DNA of 64,000 nucleotides from an uncultured Flavobacteriaceae bacterium (GCA_943789465.1 CALSUF010000002.1:558001-622000), one strand, 5' to 3'. Numbered from the stretch's first letter, positions 9,259 to 19,974 are shown. A program made the numbers and translations. Notes: generated by a model not told the origin, from the letters alone.

Positions 9259-11273
9259 ATGAAAAAAAATACTTTCAAAGCTATTTTTATGGCTTTGTTT
9301 TTAACAACTTCTGTTTCATTTTCTCAAACATCTTCGAGCAGTCAAACATTATTTAGCCAGGAACTCACTAATGCCAATGTTAAAAGTCTTGAGGAATCAG
9401 GAGTCATTCGCTGTGGTAGTGTTGAGTATAAAAATACCTTCAATCACTTTACCTAGAAAGGGCTACAAACGAAGAGTTTGAATCTTGGTTATCACCAAAA
9501 GTTCAAGAGATTCAAGCGCAAAGATCAAATGGTGTTTCTATTATGGTTACCATACCAGTAGTGTACCATGTTTTAACAGATGGAGCTGGGTCATCAAACT
9601 TGACCGAAGCAATAATTCAGACGCAAAACGACCAATTAAATTTAGATTTCAGCAATAATTCTGGAAGTGGATATTCAGCTGCCTCAGATACTGAAGTCCA
9701 GTTTTGCTTAGCAACACAAAACGAAGCAGAAGAAGCTATTTTTGAACCTGGAATCAATAGAATAACAGATTATGGAGCAGGGCCTTTTTCAAGGCCAGAT
9801 TTCGAAAACACAATAAAACCAGCCACACAATGGGATCCAACCCGATATTTGAATATTTGGGTAGCTGATTTAGAAAGTCCTCTTTTAGGGTATGCTCAAT
9901 TCCCTTCTAATTCAGGATTGTCTGGTCTAAACACTATTGGTGGAGATGCAAACACCGATGGAGTAGTTATTACGTCATTTTCAGTAGGTTCTGTTGCAAA
10001 TCCAGGCCCTGGCAGTCCTTATAACTTAGGAAGAACTCTAACACACGAACTAGGTCACTGGTTCGGTTTAAGACATATTTGGGGCGATACTGGAAACTGT
10101 TCAAATGACGATTTTTGTGCGGATACACCCGATGCTACAACATCTAATGGAGGGTGCCCATCAATAGACTCTTGTCCTTCAGATGGTTTGGGAGCAGACA
10201 TGGTTGAAAACTACATGGATTATACAAATGATGCCTGTATGCATACCTTTACAGCAGACCAAACAACAAGAATTCAAGCTGTTTTAGCCAACTCGCCAAG
10301 ACGTATGGAATTGGGGACATCTACAGCTTGTTCACCAGTTATTTCCTATGAAAACGATGGAGCAATTGAACTGGATGATTTAGGCGTCGAGCAATGTGGT
10401 AGTTCCACAATTATACCCAACGTGATTATTACCAATAAAGGAACTACAACCTTAACTTCTGCAGTGATCAGTTATAAAATTGATAATGAGACGGCCTCCA
10501 CACAATCTTGGAGTGGTTTTTTGTTTACAACTCAAAGTCAAACCGTAACGCTTCCTTCTATAAATGTTTCTGCGGGGAGTCATACATTTACAGTTGAATT
10601 ATTAAGCCCAAATAGTGTTGATGATGAAAATACAATTGACAATACAGTAGTATCTAGTGCATTCACAGTCTTCTTTGATACGTCTACTGTCAACCTTTCA
10701 TTAACCACAGATTTATATGGAAGCGAAACATCATGGTTTCTTGTAGACAGTGCTGATAACGTTTTATACTCAGGAGAAGGTTATGCTGACACCCCTAATG
10801 ATGGGACTGCTCTTACTACCTATAATGAAGTTTTTAATGTGTCTTCTGGAGAATGTTACTCATTTAAAATTTATGACGAATACGGAGATGGAATTTGCTG
10901 TACCTATGGACCTGGTAGTTACACACTAACGGACAGTAATTCAAATGTGATTGCGACTGGCGCAGAATTTGGAGCTGAAGAAATTGTTTCATTTGCTGTA
11001 AACACGCTTGGAATTGAAAGTTATTTGTTAGATCGTAAAATCACGCTCTATCCAAATCCAACCACAAACGTGCTTAATATCAAGCTTGGCACTTCAAACA
11101 GCTTGCCTGATAACTACACAATATATAATATGTTAGGTCAAGTTGTTCTTCAGCAATCTGTTTCAGAGCTCAACGATTTAACGGTGAATACTTCCAACCT
11201 AAGTAAGGGGATGTATTTCATTAAAATAGCAACAGACAATGCTTCAATGTCACTGCCATTTGTTAAAAAATAA
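9259..11273 (+). pseudogene. M43 (pappalysin-like) zinc metalloprotease with T9SS domain, one frameshift
   Basis: The gene is split by a single-base loss near 9,440. The 5' piece (9259-9456) has the signal peptide and propeptide. The rest continues in another frame as LERATNEEFESWLSPKVQEI into the catalytic domain. The zinc motif HELGHWFGLRH and the Met-turn ENYMDYTND identify family M43. The CADTPD segment and many Cys are typical. After the protease come a CARDB-like domain (YENDGAIELDDLGVEQC onward), a further beta-domain, and a T9SS type A domain (ITLYPNPTTNVLNIKL). The break may be a real mutation or an assembly error, since everything else is well preserved. The protein would be secreted. 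Confidence 0.85.
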
Positions 11274-11290
11274 AGCATTTATATAATAAC

Positions 11291-11322
11291 AAAAAAAAGG
11301 AGCTCTTAAGCTCCTTTTTTTT
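11291..11322. terminator. Bidirectional terminator between convergent genes
   Basis: The stem AAGGAGCT / AGCTCCTT with loop CTTA is flanked by an A run on the left and a T run on the right, so it can serve both neighbours. Confidence 0.85.
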
Positions 11323-11354
11323 ATTCAATAGATTTCAATAATTAACAGCCATGG

Positions 11355-12245
11355 TTAACACTCTAAAGAATACAGTAATACAACCTCATCAACCTCATTA
11401 TTATTTGGCTCAATATAGTAAGAAACATCAATTGTAGTATTACTGTATTGAGTTATAGAACTAATATTTATTTCAGGAGGGCAGGACCCCCAAGTGAGTT
11501 GGCCTAAACAAAACTGAAGTGTTGATTGTGTTGACGGAGCTTCAAGATTTTCCCAAGCAGAATCATTATATTCCCTCTCCTTTTCAAAAGCAATATTAAG
11601 TGGAATCTCTTCTTGTCTAGTTTCACCCTCGGAATTTTCACTACTCAACAACTGTTTTGATAATGCTTCTCTAGAATCTCTAAACTTCTTTACATAACAT
11701 ACAATAAAATAAGTTTTATTTCCAACATTTTTACAGTCATCTAAATTGTACAACCCGGTTTCAATCCAAGTCAATTCCCAATTATCATTTAAAATGTCAA
11801 AGCTATCATTTCCTGAACTTTCACGAAATAATTTTTTTATAACAGAAAAACTCCATTCCTCTGATTTAAGAAACATCAATTCAGGATTCAATTTATTTTT
11901 TTCACCATCTGCAGGATAGTTAAAAATATTATTTTCGTTATCTATGCAGCCATAAATCCGAACAGAAATTTGGGAAAAACTATCCTCTAGGTGATCTTCT
12001 ATCATCCTATGTATTTCATCCAACTTATCTGCCTCGTCATCTAGACCAAAATCATATAATTCCTCTACTAAATCGTCTAGTGATGAGTGATAATTTCCAG
12101 AAATATTGATTATATTATCAAAGAGATATTTGCCAAAGTCTTCAATAGTATCTCCATCAAAAGGTGTGTCAATTAACTCTTTATATTTTTCAATTTCAGG
12201 TTCGTGCATGTTTATTAATAGTGCCAATTCCTTTGAGGGTTTCAA
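11355..12245 (-). CDS. Hypothetical acidic protein
   Basis: I do not recognise this protein. The longest frame gives 296 residues from a TTG start. An ATG 12 codons in (12,209; MHEPEIEKYKELI) is an equally good start. There is no signal peptide or membrane segment. The N-terminal half is helical and acidic (LDDLVEELYDFGLDDEADKL), and the C-terminal part has several Cys (LQFCLGQLTWGSCPPE). Another coding-like frame overlaps the 5' end (12,196-12,350), so the true N-terminus may be longer and frameshifted. Confidence 0.55.
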   Translation of the reverse strand: MKPSKELALLINMHEPEIEKYKELIDTPFDGDTIEDFGKYLFDNIINISGNYHSSLDDLVEELYDFGLDDEADKLDEIHRMIEDHLEDSFSQISVRIYGCIDNENNIFNYPADGEKNKLNPELMFLKSEEWSFSVIKKLFRESSGNDSFDILNDNWELTWIETGLYNLDDCKNVGNKTYFIVCYVKKFRDSREALSKQLLSSENSEGETRQEEIPLNIAFEKEREYNDSAWENLEAPSTQSTLQFCLGQLTWGSCPPEINISSITQYSNTTIDVSYYIEPNNNEVDEVVLLYSLEC

Positions 12246-12701
12246 TAGGGGTTGCTTGTAGCTGGTTGATCTCGTGGTTTGAGTATCTGTTTTCTATTGT
12301 TATTTTATAATTTATGTGTTTCTGTTTTTTCAAAGCGGATAATATTTCCGTCTACGGCTTTAAATTCCAGAAAGGCGTGGACTTGTTATCTGTATATTAA
12401 TAAAGAATAACCTCAAATAACACAAGTCTAAAAATCGATTTCATCTATTTTAAGTATTGTATAATGTTCACGAAAAATTGGTGACAGAAAGCACTAAGAA
12501 ATTAATAAAATTAAAACAATAAATTTGATAACAATAGAGATTTATGTCAATTTAATTATGACAACCCTACATTCATAGATAAATTTCATTAATATTCTTT
12601 TTATTATCTTATCTTTATTGACCCTCTTTATCTTAAAATAATTTAACCTTAACATTAACTATGTTGTAAAAACTAATTATAACTATTTTTTTAATCAACC
12701 A
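12246..12701. other. Intergenic region with minus-strand coding-like remnants
   Basis: The 456 bp hold no complete gene. On the minus strand two short frames look coding by composition: one (about 12,387 to 12,305) reads FLEFKAVDGNIIRFEKTE and stops. The second (about 12,350 to 12,196) contains KITIENRYSNHEINQLQA and runs into the start of the neighbouring hypothetical gene. They could be remnants of a decayed gene or a frameshifted 5' part of that gene. The plus-strand part nearest 12,701 is the AT-rich leader of the regulator gene; I see no clear promoter there. Confidence 0.4.
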
Positions 12702-15269
12702 TTGAATTTACATAAGCCTTCTTTATTTAGTTTTAACATTTGTACGTTATTTTTAGTGTATATTATGTTGCCTCTATCTGTCTTAAGTCAAGAATACGGT
12801 CTTTCATTTAAAGGACAAGATTTTCTTCTCGATGAAAGAACAAGCTTAGATATCACTTCAAATAAGCAATTGATTGTAAAGGACGAATTTGAGTTGACTT
12901 TTGATTTAAAGGTTGAATTAATAGAAAGAAAAGGTAATTTTGGGTATATTTTTAGAGCTGTTAATGAAGATAATAAAAATATAGATTTATTGCTTTCTAA
13001 TACTGCAACTAAAAAACTAATTATAGTTGTTGGTGAAACTGAAACAATTATCCCTATAAATGACTCTACATTTTCTGACACAAGATGGAGTACAATTAAC
13101 GTGAAATTTTCGCTGTCAAAAAATGAATTGGTTTTTTCGATAGCTGGCTCTAAACCCATCAAAAAACTTGCAGTTTTTAAAAATAAAGAATCATACAAAA
13201 TCTTTTTTGGTGCAAATAATTATAAGGAATTTTCAACTTCAGATGTTCCGAGTGGAATAAGTATTAGAGACATTAAATTAAGACAAGAGAATAAACTAAT
13301 CGCTCACTACCCTTTAAATCAGTGTGGAGGAAACGAGGCTATCAATTTAATAAATAACAATAATGCAGCTGTAAAAAATGGGGACTGGCTATTATGCTAC
13401 CATAAGTCTTGGGAAGAAAATTTAATTTCTAAAGTGGATGGGGTTCAATTAATGACATTTGACAAAGATTTAGGAGAGTTTTATCTTTTAAACAAAACAG
13501 CACTAACTAAATACAATCCCAAAGAGAAATCATTCAAAACCTATCCTTTTAGTAATGATACTTTAGAAATTTCTTTAGATCACAGAATTCTTTTTGATCA
13601 CAAACTAAAAAAATTATACTGCTACCTAGCAGATAAGGATCAGATTTCTGAATTTGATTTCGAAACTAAGCGTTGGGATAATTATTCTCTATTTAAAAAA
13701 CAAGCTCTCAAGCAAATATACCAGCATCATAATGGTTTGTTTAGTCCAAAAGACAATGCTATATATATCCTAGGAGGTTATGGTCAATTCACCTATCAAA
13801 ACCAAGTAAAAAAGATTGATCTTAATTCTAAAACTTGGGAAAATATCCCTCATGATAATAAAGTATTTAAACCCCGATATCTTTCTGGGGCAACCATCTA
13901 CAAAGACTCTATTTATATCTTAGGGGGCTATGGAAGTGAAAGCGGAAAACAATTAGTAAACCCTAAAAGTTATTTTGATTTTTTGAGGTACGACATTGAA
14001 AGTAAAACATTTAAAAAACAATATGAGGTAACTAAAATTTCTGAAGAAATGATCTTTGGAAGCTCCATTGTGATAGATAGTACGAATAAAAACTATTATG
14101 GCTTGATCTCCGATAAATCGAGATCTAATGGATTTCTTAAACTTGCGCAAGGAAATCTATCGAGTTCAGAATTTAATATTGTAGCCGATTCTCTGCCTTA
14201 TAAATTTACAGACACCCGATCTTTTGTGGATCTATTTTTTGATGAAAACCTAAAAAAACTTTACGTCTATACCTCTTTTTTGAATTCAAACAATCAAACA
14301 GATTTTGGTATTTATAGCCTTAATTACCCACACATTCCATTAATTGAAAATACTCAAAGTAATTCTAAATCAACAGCAAATTTTTGGGCCCTAATTATAA
14401 TTGGTCTATTTATATCAGTTATGATTGGTCTTTTTGTAATGAATTATTTTAAGAAAAAACAAACTGAAACCAGCGTAGAAAAAATAATTCCTCCGAAATA
14501 TAAAAAAGAAGAACGTTTAGTTACACTGGATTATCCGATTGTATTTTTTGGCGGTTTTCAAATGTTTGATGAAAAAGGAAACGATATTACAGGGAAATTT
14601 ACGCCTTTATTAAAAGAACTGTTCTTGGTTCTTTGGCTCTATACACATAAAAATAACAAAGGGATTTCTTCTCAAAAATTAAAAGACTTGTTATGGTATG
14701 ATAAATCTGATAAAAGTGCTCAAAACAATAGAGCGGTTAATATCACCAAACTCAAAACTATTCTTAAACAGTTAGGAGATTTTTCGATTAGTAAAAAAAC
14801 GGGGTATTGGATTATCGAAAATAATTCTGATATTTTAGTTAATGATTACTCTCAATTAAATAAAAATCTACTTAAAAGCAAACCAACCAAAGAGGATATT
14901 ATTCATACGATATCAATAACAAAAAAAGGTGCTTTTCTTAATAATTTAGATTACACATGGCTAGATTCTTTTAAACAAAATATTACCGATTTGATCGTCA
15001 ATAACTTTATGAATTATGCATTAAAGCTAGACATAGAGGAGGATCTTGATTTTGCCATTGATTTAGCGGATTGTATTTTTAATTTTGATACTACAAATGA
15101 AATCGCTGTGTTCTTAAAATGTAAAGTATACTACATCAAAGGCAATCACAGCTTAGCAAATGATACCTTTAATAAGTTTTTAAAAGAGTACAATGTCCTA
15201 TACGGACAAGAATTTGAACACAACTTCAATGAATTCATTTCTCTAGACATCAATAATTTACACTTATAA
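12702..15269 (+). CDS. Membrane-anchored Kelch/winged-helix transcriptional regulator, probable PUL activator
   Basis: The 855-residue protein begins at TTG. It has a signal peptide (about 1-28), a LamG-like beta-sandwich (about 30-210) and Kelch-type repeats (IYILGGYG twice, around 345-420). A single membrane helix follows (about 561-582, WALIIIGLFISVMIGLF). The cytoplasmic part has an OmpR/PhoB- or SARP-type winged-helix domain (about 605-715, KFTPLLKELFLVLWLY ... NNRAVNITKLKTILKQ) and a helical BTAD-like tail. This architecture suggests an external or periplasmic glycan sensor joined directly to a DNA-binding domain. It lies immediately upstream of the PUL and of the first TTAA-triplet promoter, so I infer that it is the local activator. 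Confidence 0.82.
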   Translation: MNLHKPSLFSFNICTLFLVYIMLPLSVLSQEYGLSFKGQDFLLDERTSLDITSNKQLIVKDEFELTFDLKVELIERKGNFGYIFRAVNEDNKNIDLLLSNTATKKLIIVVGETETIIPINDSTFSDTRWSTINVKFSLSKNELVFSIAGSKPIKKLAVFKNKESYKIFFGANNYKEFSTSDVPSGISIRDIKLRQENKLIAHYPLNQCGGNEAINLINNNNAAVKNGDWLLCYHKSWEENLISKVDGVQLMTFDKDLGEFYLLNKTALTKYNPKEKSFKTYPFSNDTLEISLDHRILFDHKLKKLYCYLADKDQISEFDFETKRWDNYSLFKKQALKQIYQHHNGLFSPKDNAIYILGGYGQFTYQNQVKKIDLNSKTWENIPHDNKVFKPRYLSGATIYKDSIYILGGYGSESGKQLVNPKSYFDFLRYDIESKTFKKQYEVTKISEEMIFGSSIVIDSTNKNYYGLISDKSRSNGFLKLAQGNLSSSEFNIVADSLPYKFTDTRSFVDLFFDENLKKLYVYTSFLNSNNQTDFGIYSLNYPHIPLIENTQSNSKSTANFWALIIIGLFISVMIGLFVMNYFKKKQTETSVEKIIPPKYKKEERLVTLDYPIVFFGGFQMFDEKGNDITGKFTPLLKELFLVLWLYTHKNNKGISSQKLKDLLWYDKSDKSAQNNRAVNITKLKTILKQLGDFSISKKTGYWIIENNSDILVNDYSQLNKNLLKSKPTKEDIIHTISITKKGAFLNNLDYTWLDSFKQNITDLIVNNFMNYALKLDIEEDLDFAIDLADCIFNFDTTNEIAVFLKCKVYYIKGNHSLANDTFNKFLKEYNVLYGQEFEHNFNEFISLDINNLHL

Positions 15270-15368
15270 TTGACATATAACCACCCATACTACAAACTTT
15301 TCTAAAAAAAATTATAGTTTATATTTATTTATACTAAAAAGTAAATTATTCTCATGAAGGCTCCTTAA

Positions 15369-15413
15369 TTAATCAATTATTAAGGGAAAATTAAGGGTGC
15401 ATCGTGATATTTG
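15369..15413 (+). promoter_or_regulatory. TTAA-triplet promoter box, copy 1
   Basis: TTAA occurs at 15369, 15380 and 15391 (exact 11-bp spacing), and TTTG follows at 15410. It lies 100 bp before the beta-helix gene at 15,514 and just after the winged-helix regulator gene. The same layout recurs at four other PUL promoters. Confidence 0.7.
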
Positions 15414-15513
15414 TTATTATCAAAATTTCAACTAATTCAAAATAAGTTGAGTTTATTAAAAGTCAATATTTTTAAAAATCGATGGACTTTGGACATCACA
15501 AAACACAATCAAA

Positions 15514-16956
15514 ATGAAAAAAATTACTTTACTAACCTTTTTATTTATTGCTTTTGTTGGTTTTACAACATTAGCTCAAAATACCGTTTATGTTTCATCA
15601 ACAGGAGCTGGTAACATGGATGGCACCAGTGAATCAACTGCATTTGGAAACTTTGGAGTTGCCATGTCAAATATAATCTCTGAAGGGGATAAACTCATAA
15701 TTGTAGGAACAATTACACCAGATGGCGCGAATCTAACCTCTAAGAATTTTGCATTCTCAATAGAAGGTCTGAATACTAGCTCAACTTTAGCCGGAAATGG
15801 CGGTACAGGGAGACTCTTTACAATAAATGGATCGTCTTCAGCAAATGTAACTTTTAAAAATCTTACATTTCTAAACAATACTACCACACTTGCTGGAGGT
15901 GGTGTCTTTTTCAATAACAACGCAGGAGCTTCAGCTACCTTTGAGAACTGTACCTTTACTGGAAATTCTGTCACTAACAACGCAGGTGGTGGAGTTATAT
16001 TAGCCTCCAACGGAAATTTAACCATAACAGATTGTGTTTTTGAAAACAATATATCATCAGATAAAGGAGGGGCTATTGTCGCTGGAAATTCTGCAATTGT
16101 AACCATCTCTGGATCTCTTTTTAACGGAAACTCTGGAACTAGAGGTGGTGCAATTGCTGTAACAGGCAATGGTGTAGATTTCGTTTTGAACAACAGTACT
16201 TTTGTAAATAATACCGCAACATCTAGTGATGGAGGAGCGATGTACTTAGGAGGTGCAAATGCCAACAGTAGCATTACCAATACGACTGTGTTTAATAATA
16301 AAGTAATCTACACAACATTGAATCAATCTAGAGGCGGTGGAATACGAATAGAAGGCACTAGACCTTTTACAATTTCAAATTCTTTGATCTATGGTAACAT
16401 TGTAGACGATGGGACTGGAACGAATACTTCGGATATCGGATTAGCTCCTTTAGTAGAATTGACATTAGACCACTCAATTTCTAAAACAATAATACCTGTT
16501 TTAACTGCAGTAGGTGATGGAGGAAATGATGTGTTTTCAACATCTATAATTGAAGCAGATTTAACGTCTTCTAACTTAATGTTTATGACCTCTAGTGGTT
16601 ATGTTGAATATAATTCTGTATCTAGTTCGGAAGACAGCCCTATTGATTTTGGATCTGATGGTAATGATGTTGGATCCTGGGATTCAGGCTTAGCTTTATC
16701 TTTAGATAAGCAAGATGTTTTAGCTGCCAATGTATTAGTGTTTCATAATAAATCTTCTAACAGTATAGAAATTAGCCATACTATTTCTACCCCATTAACT
16801 GTAGAGGTATTTAGTATTTTAGGAACTAAACTATTAGATCTTAAAAATGTAACGCAAAGACAAAGCATTCAAGCAAATTCTTTAGCTACAGGAATCTATA
16901 TTTTAAAAGGTAAATCTAATGGGAAGTCGTTCTCGAAAAAATTCATCATAAACTAA
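15514..16956 (+). CDS. Secreted right-handed parallel beta-helix protein with T9SS domain
   Basis: The 480 residues start with a signal peptide (about 1-21, cleaved near TLAQ) and the NTVYVSSTGAGNMDGTSEST opening typical of pectate-lyase-like folds. Repeated short rungs follow (about 70-330), rich in Asn, Gly and Thr, with phrases such as FENCTFTGNSVTNNAGGGV. A T9SS sorting domain ends the protein (about 400-480, ATGIYILKGK). The fold is shared by polysaccharide lyases, epimerases and adhesins, and I see no decisive catalytic signature. It is homologous to the beta-helix module at 19,952-21,319. Its promoter carries a TTAA-triplet box, so it belongs to the PUL regulon. Confidence 0.85.
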   Translation: MKKITLLTFLFIAFVGFTTLAQNTVYVSSTGAGNMDGTSESTAFGNFGVAMSNIISEGDKLIIVGTITPDGANLTSKNFAFSIEGLNTSSTLAGNGGTGRLFTINGSSSANVTFKNLTFLNNTTTLAGGGVFFNNNAGASATFENCTFTGNSVTNNAGGGVILASNGNLTITDCVFENNISSDKGGAIVAGNSAIVTISGSLFNGNSGTRGGAIAVTGNGVDFVLNNSTFVNNTATSSDGGAMYLGGANANSSITNTTVFNNKVIYTTLNQSRGGGIRIEGTRPFTISNSLIYGNIVDDGTGTNTSDIGLAPLVELTLDHSISKTIIPVLTAVGDGGNDVFSTSIIEADLTSSNLMFMTSSGYVEYNSVSSSEDSPIDFGSDGNDVGSWDSGLALSLDKQDVLAANVLVFHNKSSNSIEISHTISTPLTVEVFSILGTKLLDLKNVTQRQSIQANSLATGIYILKGKSNGKSFSKKFIIN

Positions 16957-16987
16957 AGAAACAGAGTTCCGACTCTTTTAATACTAC

Positions 16988-17018
16988 AAAATAGGGGTTT
17001 TTAAAAAGCCCCTATTTT
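16988..17018 (+). terminator. Terminator after the first beta-helix gene
   Basis: The inverted repeat AAAATAGGGG / CCCCTATTTT, with an extended A/T stem inside, lies 32 bp after the stop codon. The downstream T run is short. Confidence 0.65.
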
Positions 17019-17070
17019 AATTAAAATCTGTTTTCAAAAACAGTTCCCCTTAATTTAAAAAAAGAATATA

Positions 17071-19974
17071 TTGAAAAAGTATTTCGTTTATTTGTTTTTG
17101 GTATTCAATACGTCACTTTTATTTGGTCAACAACCAAATATTGTTTTCATTATGACTGATGATCAAAGTTCTATTCCTTTGAGAGATAGTGATAATATAA
17201 ATCAATCCAGACCTTTTGGTTTTAATGGAGATTCTAAGGTCCACACCCCTATTATTGACAACTTAGCAAGTAACGGAATTGTTTTTAACAATGCTTTTGT
17301 TTCTTCCTCTATATGCAGCCCAAGTAGGTATAGTATTTTAACAGGAAAATACGCAGGAAGGTCTGAAGGCACTAATTTCTTAAACGGCTATCCAATAGGA
17401 CAACTAAGTCGAGTTGCAAACAATATAGAACTCGAAGAAAATACAAATAATTTACCAAAATTATTACAAGCTGCAGGGTACAATACTGCTTTTATAGGAA
17501 AATCTCACATTGTTGATCATGAATTTTTAAATACCTATACACAGGGTAATTATGGTTTCATGGCATACAATCAAACCGATGACCCCTACGTAGAAGCAAT
17601 TTCTGATGCCATGAAATTTAATCATGATAAATGGGCCGATAGAATTAAAGATTTTGGATTTGATGTCGTAGATGCCTTTTATCCAGCAAACTTAAGAGAA
17701 TTAAAAAATGATGACTTAAACGTTCACAACGTTGAGTATAAAAATAAAGCGGTTCTCGATTACATTGAGAATGCTAGTGACGACCCTTTCTTTATTTATT
17801 ACAGTGAAACGGTACCTCATGGCCCAGCACCCTTTTGGTCGAGTAATAATGATTTTTATGCGGGTTTAGATTCAGATGTTAACATCACAGCCGAAGGTGT
17901 TTTAGTACAAGATTATTCGTACTTACCAACACGAGCACAAATAAAAGATGAAATTACTAATTTACCTGGCAAGGATATAAAACAAGCTTGGTTGCGTTGG
18001 TTTGACCATGCTGTTGGTGCTGTTGTTAGTAAGTTAGAGGAAACTGGAAAGTTAGACAATACTATCATCGTTATTACTTCGGATCATGGTGATTTCAACA
18101 AAGGGAAATCTACAAATTATGATGCAGGGACAAAAGTGCCTTTAATGATGTATTGGCCAGATGGAATTTCAACGCCTTCTACTTATGACGAATTGGTTCA
18201 GAATATAGACTTCGCTCCTACTTTTTTAGATCTTGCAGGTGTAGATATTTCTAATTCAGAGATGGATGGTGTAAGTTTAAAAGAGGTTATTACTAATAAT
18301 GCCACAGAACCTGTCCACAATCATTTGTTTTTTGAACTAGGATTTTCTAGAGCGATTAGAACCAAAGACTGGAAATATATCACGGTGCGTTATGATGATG
18401 CAACAAATCAAAGAATAGCCAACGGAGATACTTTCAATGGACCAAACGGAACACAAGTACCTCTACCTTTCTACATCCAAAATGTATCTTTAGGAAGTTT
18501 AAGTGCAGCTGCGTACCCGCTATATCATGTAAAGGACCAATTATTTGATTTAAATAATGACCCTTATGAAGAAGTCAATCTTTTTGGTCTCAACGATGAA
18601 AAAGCAACAGAATTAAGAAATACATTACGTACAGAGCTCCTTACTTTTGAAAATAGACCCTATCAAGAATTTACAGATCTAAACATAGATCTCACAGTTG
18701 CTACAGAAAATACTTCAATTTTAGGGAAGGTTTTAGCGGGATATCAAGGGTGGTTCAACACGTCTACAGATGGAGCAGATTTAAATTGGAAACATTATCA
18801 AACTAGCATAAATGGCGTTAAAAAATTTGAACCTGGCTTTGCCACTTTAGATTATTGGCCCGATATGAGTGAAGCAGATGCCGATGAAAAATACATCACC
18901 CCTTTTACACATAAAGATGAAACTGCAGCGCATGTTTTTTCATCCACAAACATGAAAACAGTCAATCGTCATTTTAAATGGATGAATGATTATGGAATCG
19001 ATGGGGTTTTCTTTCAACAATTTGCATCAGGCCTTAAACCAAATGCACCTAAATTAAAAGCAAATGACAATCTTGTTTTTGACAATATCATAGCAGCTGC
19101 TCAAGCAAATAACAACAGACTCGTCAGTGTTATGTATGATTTATCGGGATCTAACGCCACATCAACAATGGTTGAAGACGTGAAATTACATTGGGAATCT
19201 CTTGTTTCTAGACATGGAGTAAACGATAATTCAAACAATCATTTATTAACCTATAACCAAAAGCCCGTAGTTGCACTTTGGGGCGTAGGTTTTAATCGTA
19301 CAGATAATTATGATTTAGATGATGTGCAAGAATTGATTAACTATTTTAAGAACGATGCCACTTATGGTGGCTGTTCCGTTTTATTAGGTGTACCAAGAAG
19401 CTGGAGAACCTTAAACAGTGATGCCGTTAATGACACTCAATTACACACCGTTATCAGATCTGCTGATATTGTACATCCTTGGACACCTGGAAGGTATAGT
19501 AATATTAGTGGTATCGATAGCCACAAGAATATTATAATTGCGGATAAAGCATGGTGTGATGCAGAAGACTTGTTGTATATGCCGGTTGTTTTTCCCGGTT
19601 TTAGCTGGCAGAATCTAAAGAAAAGCCAAGGCACGTTTTCTAGCCTTAACAGCATTCCAAGGTTAAAAGGAGATTTTTTATGGAGACAATTATACAATGC
19701 CGTAGATGCCGGCGCTCAAACGCTTTATGTTGCAATGTTTGATGAAATGGATGAAGGGACTTGTATTTTTAAAGTTGATAATAACCCGCCGTCAAGTGAA
19801 TTTACTCAATTTACAAACTATGAAGGTTTACCTAGTGACTATTATTTATGGCTTACAGGCAAAGGTGGTGAAGCTTTGAGAGGGGAAATAGCACTTACCA
19901 TTAATCAACCCATTTATCAGAACTTACCAGAAATCACTGATTATTACGTAGATGAATTTGGAGATGATAGCTAA
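17071..19974 (+). CDS. Sulfatase fused to GH71/99-like domain (5' part of a probable trimodular protein)
   Basis: The start is TTG, giving the signal peptide MKKYFVYLFLVFNTSLLFGQ. Residues 22-545 form a family S1 sulfatase with the formylglycine motif CSPSR (Cys82), the metal-binding IMTDDQ and the GKSHIVDHE segment. Residues about 547-945 form a GH71/99-like domain (VLAGYQGWFN, VHPWTPGRY, FDEMDEGTCIFKV). The sulfatase is closely similar to the gene at 39,103 and the second domain to the gene at 28,766. The frame stops at 19,974 in YYVDEFGDDS, the opening of a beta-helix that continues in the next frame. Removing one T at 19,973 joins both. Predicted role: release of sulfate and cleavage of the backbone of the same polysaccharide at the cell surface. 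Confidence 0.9.
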   Translation: MKKYFVYLFLVFNTSLLFGQQPNIVFIMTDDQSSIPLRDSDNINQSRPFGFNGDSKVHTPIIDNLASNGIVFNNAFVSSSICSPSRYSILTGKYAGRSEGTNFLNGYPIGQLSRVANNIELEENTNNLPKLLQAAGYNTAFIGKSHIVDHEFLNTYTQGNYGFMAYNQTDDPYVEAISDAMKFNHDKWADRIKDFGFDVVDAFYPANLRELKNDDLNVHNVEYKNKAVLDYIENASDDPFFIYYSETVPHGPAPFWSSNNDFYAGLDSDVNITAEGVLVQDYSYLPTRAQIKDEITNLPGKDIKQAWLRWFDHAVGAVVSKLEETGKLDNTIIVITSDHGDFNKGKSTNYDAGTKVPLMMYWPDGISTPSTYDELVQNIDFAPTFLDLAGVDISNSEMDGVSLKEVITNNATEPVHNHLFFELGFSRAIRTKDWKYITVRYDDATNQRIANGDTFNGPNGTQVPLPFYIQNVSLGSLSAAAYPLYHVKDQLFDLNNDPYEEVNLFGLNDEKATELRNTLRTELLTFENRPYQEFTDLNIDLTVATENTSILGKVLAGYQGWFNTSTDGADLNWKHYQTSINGVKKFEPGFATLDYWPDMSEADADEKYITPFTHKDETAAHVFSSTNMKTVNRHFKWMNDYGIDGVFFQQFASGLKPNAPKLKANDNLVFDNIIAAAQANNNRLVSVMYDLSGSNATSTMVEDVKLHWESLVSRHGVNDNSNNHLLTYNQKPVVALWGVGFNRTDNYDLDDVQELINYFKNDATYGGCSVLLGVPRSWRTLNSDAVNDTQLHTVIRSADIVHPWTPGRYSNISGIDSHKNIIIADKAWCDAEDLLYMPVVFPGFSWQNLKKSQGTFSSLNSIPRLKGDFLWRQLYNAVDAGAQTLYVAMFDEMDEGTCIFKVDNNPPSSEFTQFTNYEGLPSDYYLWLTGKGGEALRGEIALTINQPIYQNLPEITDYYVDEFGDDS

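Noticed and set aside
12633-12662. TTAA cluster before the Kelch/winged-helix regulator as an autoregulatory box
   Set aside because: Units are 10, 6 and 6 bp apart and no TTTG follows at the proper distance.
15588-16280. A 230-residue minus-strand open frame inside the beta-helix gene
   Set aside because: It is low-complexity (Pro, Ala, Phe rich) and the exact antisense of repeated Asn/Gly rungs. A similar antisense frame occurs at 20,173-20,571 in the homologous module.
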